Shown piece after piece: positions 1-13,812 of a stretch of 64,000 nucleotides of DNA (position 1 is its first letter; each line of letters begins with the position of its first letter). The translations under genes and the position numbers were made by a program. The DNA is from Mytilus galloprovincialis (lineage: Eukaryota > Mollusca > Bivalvia > Mytilida > Mytilidae), in NCBI RefSeq assembly GCF_965363235.1, contig NC_134839.1, forward strand, positions 61,595,560 through 61,659,559. Direction: 5' to 3'. The notes below the pieces were generated by a model. It was not told the origin of the DNA and did no database searches. It saw only the letters and a program-made list of their open reading frames with translations.

Positions 1-500
1 TATCTCTTAACAGACCAATTAACAGACCGGGTGTTATATATCCGACCCATTAACAGACCAGGTTTTAAATAAAGATTGATTTATGTCACCAAAATACGGA
101 TTTTAGTGTAGATTTTTCACACAGTGATATCAATATGGGTAACAAACATTATGCCTGTCTTTTTTCGATGTTCAAAATATTGCATGCAAGTAAATTCAAC
201 CAACGTGTCATTTTGTGTACATTTTGTGTGTGTAAAATGTGTATAAATTTATTGATGAGTAACCCGCCTTTTCGTTTTATAGATCGTAGCTAGAAAAATA
301 ATAATTACACCACTGGATTCAGAATATTGAATAGTTTTGTTAGACATGAATAATTTTTAGGATAAAAATATATTTAAAAAGTTATACAATGAAACATGCT
401 GAACCTTCAATGGTGTTCTCGATAACACCTGACATAAGCCAACCCGATTAACAGACCAACCGCCGATATAGCCGCATACTCAATATAGATGAACAGACCA
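1..500. repeat. Scattered TTAACAGACC motif copies
   Basis: The decamer TTAACAGACC occurs at 7-16, 19-28, 50-59 and 448-457, with a one-base variant at 490-499. The spacing is irregular. It may be the edge of a repeat that continues left of the window. No gene is visible here. Confidence 0.5.
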
Positions 501-726
501 ATCTCTCGGTTGGCCGAGTGTCGGCCGTGGACTAAGGAAAACCAGTATCGAAGTCCCTGTTTTGGGGATAGGCTGTTTCAAAAGTTGTCGCTTAGATATT
601 TGGAATATGATATCTTATAGTTAATACGCTTTAAAAATTGACAACAGCGTAACCAAATACTTTACGTTGTAAGAGTTATCTCCCCAAACACTGTTTTTCT
701 TGTGGCCACTACTCCTTTGCAACCGT

Positions 727-1250
727 AAAAGATTACGACAAAATTATTTTTACCAAATTGCTCGTTACATCTTCAGGATTAGGATTTTAATTTTGACCGA
801 AGCTATCCAGAGACTCCATATGAGAGTTATTCCCCCTTATGTATTTGATATAGGTGATATGCGTTTCTAACTGGTAAACCATAAGTGATAAAGACCTAGG
901 GTCTTTTAATTTGAGATCCTTGGTCCAAAAAAATGAAAATTTGGTCAAGGTCAAAGGTCAAGGTCATATTCTAAATTTTGATTTCAGCTTTATTTTCACT
1001 TCTTTTCAAAAATCTTAAAAGATATCGACAAATTATTTTTATCAAATTGTTAGTTGCGACATGTCGTAACACAAAAAAATTGATTGCGAAGGTACGTTGA
1101 CCGTAAATGGGATTTTTCTCCACTTTTATATTTAGAATAATTCGTATAGTGATGTAAATCATTATCCATACATATTACAGACCTGGGTCTTTTGATTTGA
1201 GGACCTTGGTTTACGACCTTGAAATTGAGGTCAAGGTCATAATCAAATTA
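727..1250. repeat. Diverged direct repeat, period about 290 bp
   Basis: Two diverged copies are offset by about 290 bases. The AAAAGAT..CGACAAA..TTATTTTTA..AAATTG block near 727 recurs near 1018, and the GACC..GGGTCTTTT.ATTTGAG block near 885 recurs near 1180. Both copies finish in GGTCAAGGTCAT-type steps. This looks like an old non-coding interspersed repeat. Confidence 0.55.
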
Positions 1251-1260
1251 TACGTTCTAT

Positions 1261-4200
1261 ATTTTGACCTTTGCCCTAAATTCATATTTTTACATCATAA
1301 AGCCATAGGAATTGACTTTTTAACTGAATATAAATGTTTTCATATCAAAATATATTGTTAGTGGTGGAAAGACCTTCAATTGTTCTCTGAACAATTGGTT
1401 TTTAATTTATATATGAATTACAAATCATCGATCTAATCCAACAGTTAGAGACTGTAACTTCAGAAAATATTGCGAGGTTTTTATTATTGCGACAAATTCG
1501 ACAGAGTTGTAAACGCAATAATTTAAACTCGCATTTTAAAATATTTTATATGAATTAAACAGGATTTTTCTCAATATTGTAAAAATTAAAATCGGATTTA
1601 GGTCTAAAATGACAAAATCGCAATAATAAATGCAGGTAATGATTTCTGGATTAATAGTATTAAACTAGTTGTGGACAACTGATTCCGTATTTCTAGATAT
1701 AATCAGAAATTGCGAGTTTTTATCAAAAGACATAGCTGATGTTATATTTCTTTTGCAGATGCCCAAGAAAATAAAGTTATATTGAGAACAATTATTTATT
1801 AGCACACACTCTTTGGAAGTGAATAATATAAAGAATCTTAAATGAATTAGACAAGATGTTTTATCTTATGACGTCAGTATCATATACCTATCCATGAAAA
1901 CGAAGAAAACTGCTGAATTTATGCCATTTTCCATTCTCATTTTCTCTGTTGCCATGGAATCTCGTTAAATGTAAAATGCCTCTATTTTCTCAACACCTTG
2001 AAACTGACTATTGGTAGGGCAAATAGGTTAGAAAAGGTTTATCGAACTTTTTGATTTGCACTCATATTTGATGTCATACGTTTAAAAACAGCTTTTTAAC
2101 CATATTATTGTGATGTTAAAAAATGCATTGGCATGTATAGCCTCATTTTAAATATGCAGGTTGCAGATGTATGAATTGGTCTAACAATCGTTATATCTCA
2201 AAGAGATCTAAGTATTTGTACAATTAAGGTATAAGAAAACTATAACATTTTGAACTATGTACACAGTTCACTGATAATTAATATGTATGCATTTGTTAGA
2301 TATCATGATGTTCTTTGATGTTTCCCTGTTAATTATAAATAACAAAACTTCAGATTATTGAACTTCTGTTCATCGCCCTGTATTCCCAATGTAAAAACTT
2401 AATGAGTTGAATCACGAAAAGCTTTTTTTTGCACAGAGGTCAAACAACATAGTATTAAACAATACAACAAATACTTGATAAAAAGTTGAGAAACCTGTGG
2501 GATGATTGATTTAGAATTTTTGAATTCGAAATTAATATTTCGATATATACCATCTTTATTCTCACTCCATTTGAGTTTATACGATCCGCAGTTGATTGAT
2601 GAGATTTGAACATCGATAAACTAGTGTAGCCAATATGTTATGTAATTTACAATTAAGAATTTGTAATATACTGCTACATCTGTTTTTAAGTCGAGTCAGA
2701 CGAGTTCAAGTCGACCACAATGTCATGAAATATAAGTTCATTTATAATTTAAGTTCCAAATGACAAAATATTACCCTGAAGGAACTTTTGCAGGAATCGT
2801 TCCTATTCTGACATAATAAAGGGTAAATATATTAAAGCTGTGTACATGTCAAAGGGACACTTACATAAGGTAGAACATATACACATTAAAAAACTAGTAT
2901 ATAGTAAAAGTTTCTGTCACTTTCAACCAAACAGATTCAATTGATTTGCTATATTCGATTATCTGATAGGGATGCTGCTCATAAGGAAGCTATCACATCA
3001 ATAATTTAAAGTGGTGAGTTTGAAATCATCCCTTCTTCATATTGTATTCGACATTGTTTGGTTGACCGTTATGGTATATCTGTTACACTTTTCGTTACAA
3101 CAATCCCGTCCCTTTTCTCCGAATTTGACCTTTCGAAATTGACTTATCACAGGCTTTGTTCTTACATGAGCAAAATGACGAGTGTCAAATGTGCAGCACA
3201 ATCTGCCTACCCTCCAAGAAATCACCTTTGTTGATTTGTCCTTAGTTTTATATGTTGTGTTTTGTGTATTCTTGTTTATCAGGATTTTTTTTTCATTTTT
3301 ATTTCTCTGTATTTATACATCTAACATTCATGTATCAGATATGATGCTTCTATTGTTAGTCTGGATGAATTCTGTGTTATGTCTTATCGTTTGTGGTAAG
3401 ATTTGTTTTCTATTTGTATGTAAACATTAGGACAATTAATCAGCTAGTTGATTTGTATGATTTTTAGTTTACAGCAACTATATGCATGTACAGGATTTAT
3501 TTGTTTTACACTGTTTTAATTCAGAATAACATCGTTAGAAAATAGATATAATCACACCTTTACTAACACAATTCTATATTAATATTCTTGCAATGGTTAG
3601 AACATACATTAAATAAGACTTTTTTTGCTATACAAATGTTATATTCTATTTAGAAATTTACTTGTGACGTCAACGTTTTGTGGCGTTGATAAATTCGTGT
3701 GACGCAGAGTTCATAATTCTGTTGTGATTTATTGGTGTATTGTTGCAAATGAAATTGATTTTTTTCGTTATTCTGTGGTTTACATGTTGTAATGTACTAT
3801 TATATTATTTATTTATATATTTTTCTGTCCTGAGTGTTCTTGTTTATTTATACTATATTCCTGTAACGTAATGTTGTCATATTAGTGGAAATTTTAACAT
3901 ATCTTTATAAGGGGAAGGTTTGGCTAGTCATTACATCCTTCAATTATGGTTTGTGTCCCGGATTTGTTTACGCTTAATCGATTGGTGACTTTAATAGCGG
4001 TATACCACTGTTGTTTTAATTTAGTCATGGCGTTTTCAGTTTATTTTTTGACTTATGTGTTTTAATGCGAAATGTTATCGTTCGGATCTATTTTACATTT
4101 TGTTAATGTGTCAAATATACTTTTTGTCCGTCTGATTTATTTACACTGAATTATTAAAAATCTAAAAAAACGAAAGATAATGTCATACAACGTTATTTTA

Positions 4201-4914
4201 AGTTAAAATATTCGAAGTAAACAAATTCATGATATGCCGTTACTTTTAGATTAGTGATTAAAATTAGAACCTTAACCTTTAACCTGCAAGCCGGTTAATA
4301 TTGTGTGCTCCGAATATATGTTACTAGTATTTCAGATAGATTGTTTATAGTGTAATTTTTCGTATTTAAAGTTCCTAAGAACTATGTTAACAGATATCTG
4401 TATGAAAAGTTCAGATTTTGTATTTTGTTTCATTTAATTTTTTATGTAAAACATAGTTTTTTTTAATCTAATATGTTAACTGATGTGGGCTAAATTTATC
4501 GTAAATAATAACTTAGAAAGCTCAATGTTGCAGTACTCTCTTATACCTTATCATTTTGTCATCATCAGTGTTTTGGTTATAACAAATGATCTGTTATATT
4601 CACTGTTGATAAAATAGTTGAAGTACTGGTACACTCAGATGTTTATTCCCAAGGCATACATTGCCCTACCCGTATTTGGGTTAACTTTTCTTTGAATGTT
4701 CGGATTTAATACTCTTCAATTGTATTTTATATGACTTTCCAACTGCTTTGTTTCTATCGCAACAAACAAGGAATATGTAGAAAAAAAAACACGCGTCTGG
4801 CGTATCAAATTATCCATTCGCAAAACTTAAAGAAATGTCATGAAATCATTGGAAAAAGTTAATTCGGGATATTGAATCTGCTTTACAACAATCTCTCTTT
4901 AAGGAATGATAGTT
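1261..4914. other. Non-coding AT-rich stretch
   Basis: I see no supportable gene; open frames are short and of random composition. A T-rich part (about 3230-4140) contains an interspersed repeat at about 3895-4060, with CTTAATCGATT and GCGGTATACCACTGTTG, that recurs around the 15929 element. Confidence 0.5.
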
Positions 4915-5165
4915 ATATTTTTTCTGTCTACGAAGAAATAACATAAAAAATTAAGTGCACAGTTAATATTTCAAAGTGTGCACTAGATGTGTTATGTTAT
5001 TTCGACTAGACAGAAACAATATTAGAGTCTTCCCTGATTATTTAATTCTAATTTTCATTTAAAACCGGCATAAATCATCAAAAAAAAAAAAACGTTGATG
5101 ACGACGTAGTCACACCTGAATGACAACATGCTTTCAGCTAATCAGAAGACGCGTTACACCAAACA
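4915..5165. repeat. Foldback repeat, copy 1 (pairs with 55266-55530)
   Basis: Imperfect inverted arms lie at about 4915-4961 and 4976-5022, sharing TTTCTGTCTA, GAAATAACAT and GTGCAC in opposite orientation. The following bases to about 5165 (ending TCAGAAGACGCGTTACA) match the second copy near 55266, so the mobile unit is about 250 bp. There is no coding capacity, so it is a MITE-like family. Confidence 0.65.
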
Positions 5166-6675
5166 TTGAATTGTTATACTACAAACCTAACCCTGAAGCA
5201 CGACGAGAGAAGAACAATTGCAAAGAAAGAAATGAGATACACATAAATGTACTTGATCGATTCAAATTGTAAACTCATTCAGGGAGTATATCATTTAAGT
5301 TGTCAACTTTAAGAAAGGTGGATATCTCTTTGTAAATATTCAAAGTTATATAATATTTCCATAGACGAAAAATAATCAAATTGATGTAAGTTATGACGTA
5401 TAATGGTAACAATCTTTGCATTTGAGATTAGAATTGTCAAAAAAGAAGATTTAGTCAAATTTAAAGCATGCATTATATTAAAGGTTATAAGCGCTTTAAC
5501 AAGTTGTTAGACGAAGGAAAAAAACATTGACAACTCGAATAGATATTCAAGCAATTAAAAAGAAAATACTTAAACGACACCTGGAACAATTATATTGGAG
5601 TTTTACGTTCCTGTAGAATTTAAACTTAAAAGACCGGTTTCAAAACATATATAGGTCAATGTTATTTTAAACAAACTTAAATTTCTTGAGTGAAACTAAA
5701 GACTATAGCTTGTGCAAAGTTTTTCACAAACCGCTTTTCAAATCTGTTACATCTATGACAAAAGAAATAAAAAAATATTTGTTAACTACCATGGGACTTT
5801 CTATGGTAGAGGTAATCTGGATAAAGTGAGGATTCTTCATAATCCTAATATATATGGGAGTACATAAAGTCGAAATCCCTCTCTGCGTGGAATATTATTA
5901 AAACATATACACAATTTTTACATAGATATTCTCTATTCAAAACTTTAAAAAAAAATATAGTTCAATTCACTTTTATTAAAAAGAAAGGCAAATGCATATG
6001 GAAATATTTTGTTTTAGGAAGAGACGAATCTTTTCTTTGGATTAATCATTTCTCAGAATGACAGTATATGAATATTTCACAATAACACAAATAATGATAA
6101 TGGCGTTTTTAACCTTTCTTTCGATAAATTATGTCACATATACATATGTACGCCCCCAATCAGAAAAGGTCACGCTAGCGGACGGAAGAGGGTAGTTACA
6201 TATGTATCATATATAAATAAATTAATCAAGTTATAAGTTCATTTCAAACAAAACGCATCTAATAAATCAAAACATTATTAAAAACAAATAAGTCCCTCCA
6301 ACGACATTTAAAGGCAAAAGCAATGTCATTGATTTATAGGGATTCAGTAGTTATAAATAGTTTTTTTTTTTAATTCAAATGTTCAGGTCATATAAACATG
6401 CACAATTATGCAATTTTGCAAAATCCGTAGCTAAAGACACTAAACGCAGAGTCGATATGCATATATATAAAATTGTAATAGTGATGTCTTTCTGTGACTA
6501 TAACCAAATATGTTTTTATCACTATTGCACTCTATTTAATATCTGGTTTACTCAGAGATACATGCTTTCATTTAAAAATGTGATCAATTGTCAGCCCAAA
6601 TCAAATTTTAAAAAATCGGCATTAACACCAGATAAGCATAAAATGCATCGATTAGATAAGACTACAGAAATATAG
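5166..6675. other. Non-coding stretch
   Basis: Nothing beyond AT-rich sequence with short random frames. I found no splice-flanked exon or clear repeat. Confidence 0.45.
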
Positions 6676-7129
6676 CGTCGCTCGGCTTCCAAAATGTTGT
6701 AGATTTCAAATTTTTCCAAACAATAACTATCTCACAAACAGGCTTTGAAAATTTGGTTGAAATGCATGCTTTTAAAATGTCGTAAGTGAACCTGAATATC
6801 TTTGTAAATGTCAGTTAAATAAAAACTACGACGTTTGTGGTTTACATTAAAACTTTAAGTTATTTCAACAGAAATAAAGAAATGTACAAGTAATTAAATT
6901 CCCAAAACCATTATACAACACTTTTCAAGTTCACATACAACATTTTGGATGCAACTTTACAAGCAATTGATATTGTCTATTCTGTCACAATTTTTTTTCA
7001 AATGTTTTGATTGGTCTAACGGTATGGCATTTTGGAGTATCAAAGATTGGCTTTCGCCAAGACGATTTGTGTGCATAACTAGTTTTAGCCAAAAAAAGTA
7101 AAATACGACATTTCGGAAGCCCAGCGACG
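6676..7129. mobile_element. TIR element, copy 1 (CGTCGCTGGGCTTC family)
   Basis: The 26-bp terminal inverted repeats at 6676-6701 and 7104-7129 match at 23 of 26 positions. The 454-bp interior has no transposase but repeats the ACATTTTGGA-type subterminal motif. It belongs to the same family as 12897-13337, in inverted orientation. No convincing target duplication is seen. Confidence 0.7.
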
Positions 7130-8756
7130 ATAAGCAACTTAATGTTTTAATCAAGAAAGCACTAGCCGAGTAACAAGAGTACACACTGAATTGAATGATC
7201 TTCTTTTCATTGGATGTTAATTGGTGCGTTTCTTAACAAATTAAAATTGTTTATAGCTTTAACGAAGAATTAGTTATTACAATTCTATTTTGCGACCATA
7301 GGTCACGTTCAATGTGTCACGGCATATAGTGTTTGGTGATGTACTCACGTGCCAAAAAAATAAAAACTTTTGTAAAAAGATAAAATTTACGACCCGGAAA
7401 TGATCATGTTACTTTACAGTGTGTAATAAGTTGAAAGGTAAAAGTCACATTAATGTGTTCGCGACACAAAGTCATGAGGTGAAATTACTACACGACAAAT
7501 AGCAAAACCCTCTGTCAAAACTTGAGAAGTCCTGGCTATCGATAAATAGGTTAACACGTTTAATATCAATTGATTTATGATTACTTTTTGAAACTTTTAT
7601 TTGGTTATATTACAGAGCGATCTTACAGGAACAGCCTTGTGAAGCAAAGATATTGAAGACTAGAATAAAGGAACAAACAGCAAAAACAAATTTACTATAC
7701 CTTGGCTTTATGATAACGATGTACTTTTTCTACAAAACGTTTTAGACCAATATGTTGTCTGCAATCTATATTATCATAGTTTATCAGCAATTTGTACATT
7801 TGGACGATTTTAAAGACAATATAAGGCGGCATTGAAAAAAAAAAAAACAACACTGCAGCAATGAAACGCCTTCATGTCCATCAGCGCCATTTAATCAATG
7901 AGAGACACGAGATCAACTACCGTAACGTCTTTTACGAATAAAAGCAATTTTACGTACTATTTCATGTTATTTCACAGTCATAAAATACCAACGTTAAGAC
8001 GTACAGCTGATAAATAAATAATTGCACTTTACTGCAAAACTTACAACTTTTGCACTGTCATTATTGAAATAAAACATATGTCTTGCGGTAATATTAATGA
8101 CTATATTTTTCCAATCAAAATCAAATTTTATGATATTCGAATAAAACGCATTTACCAGAAGGTGATTGACATGTAGGATCAAATATTTTTGTTTTTCTTG
8201 AACATTCAGGCAGCAATATGCATCTGAACATACATATGTAAAACTTGTTTTGTGTCTCAGACGACATTTGAAGGTTAATACCATTACCTTTTATTAACCC
8301 CCTATTTAGAAACAAATAGGCTATTTTCAAATTTTAGTTATAAACACCTATTAAAAGAAACGACCAATCATTCTATAATTAAACAATTAGAGCTAAACTA
8401 TTTGTAGCAATTCGTTTTAGTAAATAAAAGTTATTAAATTTTTATGAGCTATTATAATTAAATTAAAAATATAGAAATAAAACAAGATGATAGTGGGGGA
8501 AAACATTAGATATTGGAGAAAATGAACATGGAAACGTAACGGTTAAAACTGAGAACAAGAAATAACCAAAAATCAATCACAAACTACACATAAAGAAATT
8601 CTGGCCGAAAAAGTCGATGCACACATATTGAAATGGATTGCAAAAGTATAAAAAAAAAGAGTGTGAATTAAAAGAAATAAAAAAATCTACAGAGATCGAC
8701 AAAAGGTGATTGCCGTGTCTATTTCTATGAAACAGATTAATTATAAGGTGTCTATA

Positions 8757-8830
8757 ATTGGTTTCATCCTCTTCATTGAACTGTGTTGGATAGTTGTGCT
8801 ATGGCAATCATACAACATCTCCTTATTTTA
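8757..8830 (+). repeat. Fragment of the GGCAATCATACC terminal repeat family
   Basis: GGATAGTTGT.CTATGGCAATCATACAACATCTCC matches the right terminal repeat of the intact element at 41844-42421. This is a solo end only. Confidence 0.5.
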
Positions 8831-10320
8831 ATCAAGAGGGAATTTAAAACAATCCGTTATAAAAGAATGTAGTGCATTAAATATGAGTAAAAGTTATCAG
8901 GGAATAATACAAGATACCACAACAATACAAAAATAAACCAGGGAAACAATTTTAAGATGAACAGTAATCTATCACAGAAAAGAAACATCTGTAATGAAAG
9001 TGCAGTCAAACGATACGAGTATCCCTTTTTCAAACTTGAGAACAGAAGAAAAAATGACAAAGTACTCAACAATCCCAAAGAAACACATTCGACAGAATCA
9101 AACATAAAATTTCATAAGAAAAACAATATCTGTCTTATCATGTGAGGAACGAAGAAGTCTTTTAAGTTTGTATTTTTGTCTACTTTGGCGGTCATTTAAA
9201 AATTAGAATGTAAAAGGCTGTGGTTTATTAAAATTGTCACTTGAAATACATTTTCATGAACAAAAAATACATAAATTTTTTTTTCGTCTGAGGTACAATT
9301 TTAGGCATGTCAATTGTTGTTGTACATGTATGCAATTTGAAAACCATTATATCGATGAACATGTTTACAAATAATATTTATATGTAGCTACCTGACCTCT
9401 CGGGAGAGGTCGATTTAGTAAAAACAAGTGGTACATGAAAATGACGATTCGTCAGTTCATTAAGATGTGGACGGTCAACAACAATGAACTTAAAGTCGAT
9501 GAACTAATGATATGTGTTTCAATTGAAGCTTCCCTTCAGATCTAACTAAATCAAAATGGTAATTTCAGGTCGATATTGATTTAAAGACAATACAGCAAGA
9601 CTTGTTATTGAAAAATCAAAGGACAACGTTAAGCCTACAGAGGTGAATACAAGAGACTATATAATTTTTATTTTGCTTTGTTTCATAGTAGAAAGTTAAA
9701 TAGCAATAGCAAAAATCAAACACATCAGGCAAAAGGAAAAAAAAAACCTCATATTCCTGTCTTGTCACAAGCATTAAATGTAGAAAAATGCGTTTGCCAT
9801 TTTCACTCTTTTGATAAGTCAATCTCAGTTTGACATTTCCGATATCAAATTGAGAGATTGATCTCAATCAAATTTTCAGCATATCCTTAAGATTCAACTG
9901 TGCTAATCTGTACTCGGATCGTGTATTTGTTTGTTCGAGGCAAATTTCATACTTTGGCTTCGACAAAATAATATAGTATGGAAGCACTTCGTCTGATAAT
10001 TCATCTAGACTAGTTCTGAGGACACTTGAAATTTATTAAGTGATTTCTTTCGATTCACTTTCTACTATAAAGAAGTCTCCTCTACCAGAATAATTCCAAA
10101 TTTTGTAAATATCTATCCCATTGAAAAAAAAATTAACACAAATAAGAGAAACATACTATTTAGTAGAGGGTTTTTAAATGGTAAAGGTGGACTCATCTTT
10201 TAGAAAAAACACACACTACGAACGCCAACATGATTCGATTAACCCTTGTGTAATATCTGTTTCACGTGACACAAGATCTTCGACTTTTCTCACATATTTA
10301 TCAATATTACAAATTGAATT

Positions 10321-10560
10321 GTATGTGATTGTCATACATCTGAGAGGTTTAGCTAGCTATACAACCAGGTTTCATACAACATATTTTACATGAGGAAATG
10401 ATTGTATCAAGTCAAGAATATGACAGTTTTTTCCAATCGTTTGGTGAGCTTTTTAATTTACCATTTGTTAGAGTTTGAAGGTTTGAATTTTTCTTAGGGT
10501 TCGGTATTTTTGTTATTTTACGTTTTAGTACTTACTTTGGTCTACTATGGTGTTTTGTTT
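10321..10560 (+). repeat. Dispersed repeat B (GAGAGGTTTAGCTAG family)
   Basis: It shares in order TGTCATAC, GAGAGGTTTAGCTAG, CAAGTCA.GAATATGACAG and GGTATTTTTGT with copies near 18280 and 56810, and in reverse near 13866, 35144 and 38560. The family is non-coding and the copies are strongly diverged. Confidence 0.6.
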
Positions 10561-11165
10561 TAAGCTATATGGGTATGAAAATCGCTTTTTGTGTACTAAA
10601 TTGTAAGCCTGTAATTGTGGATGTCTTTTTACACTGACTAAGAGGTTAGGACGTACGCTTTTTCCTTTTCTTCCTTTGACGAATAATTTATCAAGCATTT
10701 TATTGCACCTTGTTGTTTAAGAAAGTCTTCTTTTTCCTATAGTTACATGTATATAAAATCAAAAGGTTCAATATATTTACTCCAATGGATGCCTTCTTCA
10801 TGTTCATTACAAATTTACATTTTCGTTGGAGGACAAATCCGAAGCCTAATTGTCTTCAATTCCGGTTAAAAAAAAATATTAAAACTTTCCCTAAAAAGAA
10901 GTGCCAATAAATTTAGTCGGCGCAAAATACATTTTTGAATTTTTTCGTGACGATCAAAATCCTTTTGGTTGGTTGAACAATAAATAATTATCATCATGCG
11001 TTTAACAAATGTACTTTCCAATACAAACAAACATAATTATTAATAGTTCCCTTCGGTCCCGTTACTTGAATATTAATATATTATCTCTACTGAAATAAAT
11101 GTCACAAAATTAATTTAAAACAATCGTATGATAATTAAATTTTTGTAAGATGTATGTGCAAATGT

Positions 11166-11252
11166 CAGCATAATCAATTGCTATTTATTGATGATAAATC
11201 AGCATAATCAATTGCTATATATTGATAATAGATATGTAATATGCACATTTGC
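11166..11252. repeat. 34-bp tandem duplication inside a small inverted repeat
   Basis: CAGCATAATCAATTGCTAT begins at 11166 and again at 11200. Flanking GTGCAAATGT (about 11157) and GCACATTTGC (about 11242) are inverted, so the block could fold into a stem. Confidence 0.6.
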
Positions 11253-11739
11253 AGTTGGTTAAATAGTACCTTATAAAAGAATATGTGTGTCATATTACAA
11301 AATTGAGAAATACAGATAATAGCAGGTAATTATTATTTGTTATACTAGTTAGAAAAATGTACTTGACGCTGTCTTCATATGCATGCAGAACATGGCACTC
11401 ACGAATTGTTATGTCAGATCCTTACTCATATTGCACTTTCAAAACAATTTGTCTGAACATCTTTTTGAAAAATTCCCAACTCCGGTCGCCTTTATAGCAG
11501 AAAAAGCAAACCGTGTGTATGCATCCACTCTTTTTCTTTTTAGATGTGATTTTTTCAGGTTGCTTGACGTTTAAAATTATAAGGATGTTCGCTCTTCTGT
11601 TTAAAAAAGCCGCTTTTTTAATTGACTGGAAGATACAAAGACCTTGTTGATAAATATTCCGTAACAACTTAACAAATAATACACGATGGTCTTGAAGTAT
11701 GGATTATAGGTACTAACGTTGTTTATCATCTGAATTACG

Positions 11740-11900
11740 GGTTGCAGTGGTCTTTTATTTTTAAATTATTACTTCACTGTTTAGTCTATTTTGGTAGTAT
11801 CCATTTGTGCCTAGACTACACGTCATTGTGTTATTGTGCTATTGTAACATTTGTGTATTCTTGGGTTTCATTTTGCTTTTGTGCTTTATCTTTTCTATAT
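11740..11900 (+). repeat. Dispersed repeat, left part shared with 17990-18150
   Basis: CTGTTTAGTCTATTTT, ATTTG, CGTCATTGTG.TATTG and TTGCTTT.GTG-type blocks match 17990-18150 in the same order. At the second site they run straight into repeat B, which suggests both are parts of one longer repeat. Confidence 0.5.
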
Positions 11901-12896
11901 GAATGAGAAACTAAACAAACACAGTTTTCACTTGAAAATTTTGAAACGAAATGGAAAAAGAAAATGATGTGGTACAGCAATTCAAGAGAATGGTATCTCA
12001 TGTACATGGAATTTAATTGCCTTTTTCTAAAATTGATGATACTCTCTGATTGTAAATAATTTGAACCATAGATCGTTTATAAACGGATAATTTCCAATTA
12101 CAGATACTTTTTCATTCTCAAAATTTACTATTCTGTGTTTTTATAATAAGACAGTTGGGAGGATTTATTCAGATTGATTTGCGAGACATTGACAATTTAT
12201 TGCGCACGATGCAATAAATCAGATAAATAATTTATAAAAAAATAAAGTTTCAATGATGAAGCATTGTAAAAATAAAACAAATTTTCAATCATAAATAAAT
12301 GGACATTGTGTTTGGTGTGAATTTAAAAAAAAAAAGGCTCAAACAGTTTCATAGCAATGCAAAGTTATGTTAAGCTTTGTTGGTATTGTCATATAAATCT
12401 TCCCTTTAAATAATGTATAGTCGAAAAAGAAAATATACTGCTACAAAAGAACAAGCACGACAACAGTTGAGATGTTGAACATTTAAAAAGCAAAACCTAA
12501 AATGTTGGTGTCAACTGTTATCCGAAAGATTCAATTGTTGGTTATAACATTGCTATAATATTTGTACAATTTGTGGTAGCCTGTTCTGTTGTATCATTAT
12601 TTGGGGAAAAAGTACTATTTTGTACTATCCTTGAAGTAGAGACTTGTCAAGATGTTTGGTCCTTTGTTTTTCTTGTTATAGTGTCTGCTGGAATATAAGT
12701 ACTAGTGATGTAGTTGATGTAGTATGATCTGAATAACTTTGTAAGTTATTGAATGTTCATGTTTTTATGTGGTGCTCTGCAAATATTGCAATCCAAGTTG
12801 ATTAATAATAGGTGTAACACAACAGGCGATATGGTTATGATTTTGAGTTAGCTTATGTGTTTTGCTGTATGTTTTTGGAATCAATTCGTCGCTGGG

Positions 12897-13337
12897 CTTC
12901 TAAAATGTCGTATATGACTTTTTGGCTAAAAATACTTTTTGACACCAATGGTCTGGGCGGCAGGAAATCTTTGGTATTACAAAATAGAATACAGTTAGAT
13001 CAATCAAAATATGTGAAATAAGACATATTACAAAATTGCCAATGTCAGTTGTTTGTAAAGTTTGCTTCCAAAATGTTGTATGAAAACTTAAAAATCGTTG
13101 TAGAATGGCTTTGGGAAAAAAATAATTGTACATTTCTTTATTTCTGTGAAAATAGTTTAAGTTCTTGGATAATCCAGAAATGTCAAAGTTTTTATTTCAC
13201 TGCTATTTACAAAAATGTTCAAGTTCACATACGACATTTTGGAAGCATGCATTTTGCCAAAAATTTCAAAGCCTGTTTGTGAGAATTTTTTTTATTGAAA
13301 AATTTGTAATTTACGACATTTTAGAAGCCCAGCGACG
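12897..13337. mobile_element. TIR element, copy 2, perfect 26-bp inverted ends
   Basis: The arms at 12897-12922 and 13312-13337 are exact reverse complements (start CGTCGCTGGGCTTCTAAAAT). The surrounding TCAATT / AATTGA extends the symmetry, leaving an ambiguous AATT as the possible target site. The interior has no transposase and carries several TACGACATTTT-like subterminal motifs. It is inverted relative to copy 1 at 6676. Confidence 0.8.
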
Positions 13338-13685
13338 AATTGATTGATCGATATGCACGTAATATGATTTGATGTGATATAGCTACCTAGGTAAAATCCA
13401 AGATAAGTAAAATGAAGAAAAAAAGATAAGTTAATCTAAGAATATCTACTGGTAACTGTTCTGCTAAGTACAATTAAGTGATCAACTTATGAACAAAAAC
13501 TATTCATTAAAAATACAGAAATCGAATCCTTGTACCTATCTGTTCATCCTTTTAAAAAACATATTTTTCAGCCTAAGTCACTCTGATAACACTAAACTTT
13601 ATCACTTGGAGTTTAAGTATTGTTGAAAGAAGAAGTATTACTGTGAGGAAACATGAGCACTCATTGTTTTATGTCAACTTCGAGA

Positions 13686-13812
13686 CCAGCAGGCGGTTTC
13701 ACAAAAAAACTTACGACTAAGCCTGATCGTAAGTATACTGAATTGTTCATGACTTACGATCAATTTTAGTCGTAAGTTGTTTTTTTTTTTTTTTTTGTGA
13801 AACCGACTGCTG
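13686..13812. mobile_element. Hairpin MITE (CAGCAGGCGGTTTCAC ends)
   Basis: CAGCAGGCGGTTTCAC at the left and GTGAAACCGACTGCTG at the right are inverted with one mismatch, followed by inner inverted blocks ACTTACGACTAA / TTAGTCGTAAGT and GATCGTAAGT / ACTTACGATC. The whole 127 bp folds back. No target duplication is clear. Confidence 0.75.

Larger units (their letters stand above)
7130..12896. other. Non-coding stretch with repeat fragments
   Basis: No gene is supported. It contains pieces of dispersed families at 8757-8830, 10321-10560 and 11740-11900, and a small direct repeat at 11166-11235. Frames present are under 100 codons and AT-driven. Confidence 0.5.
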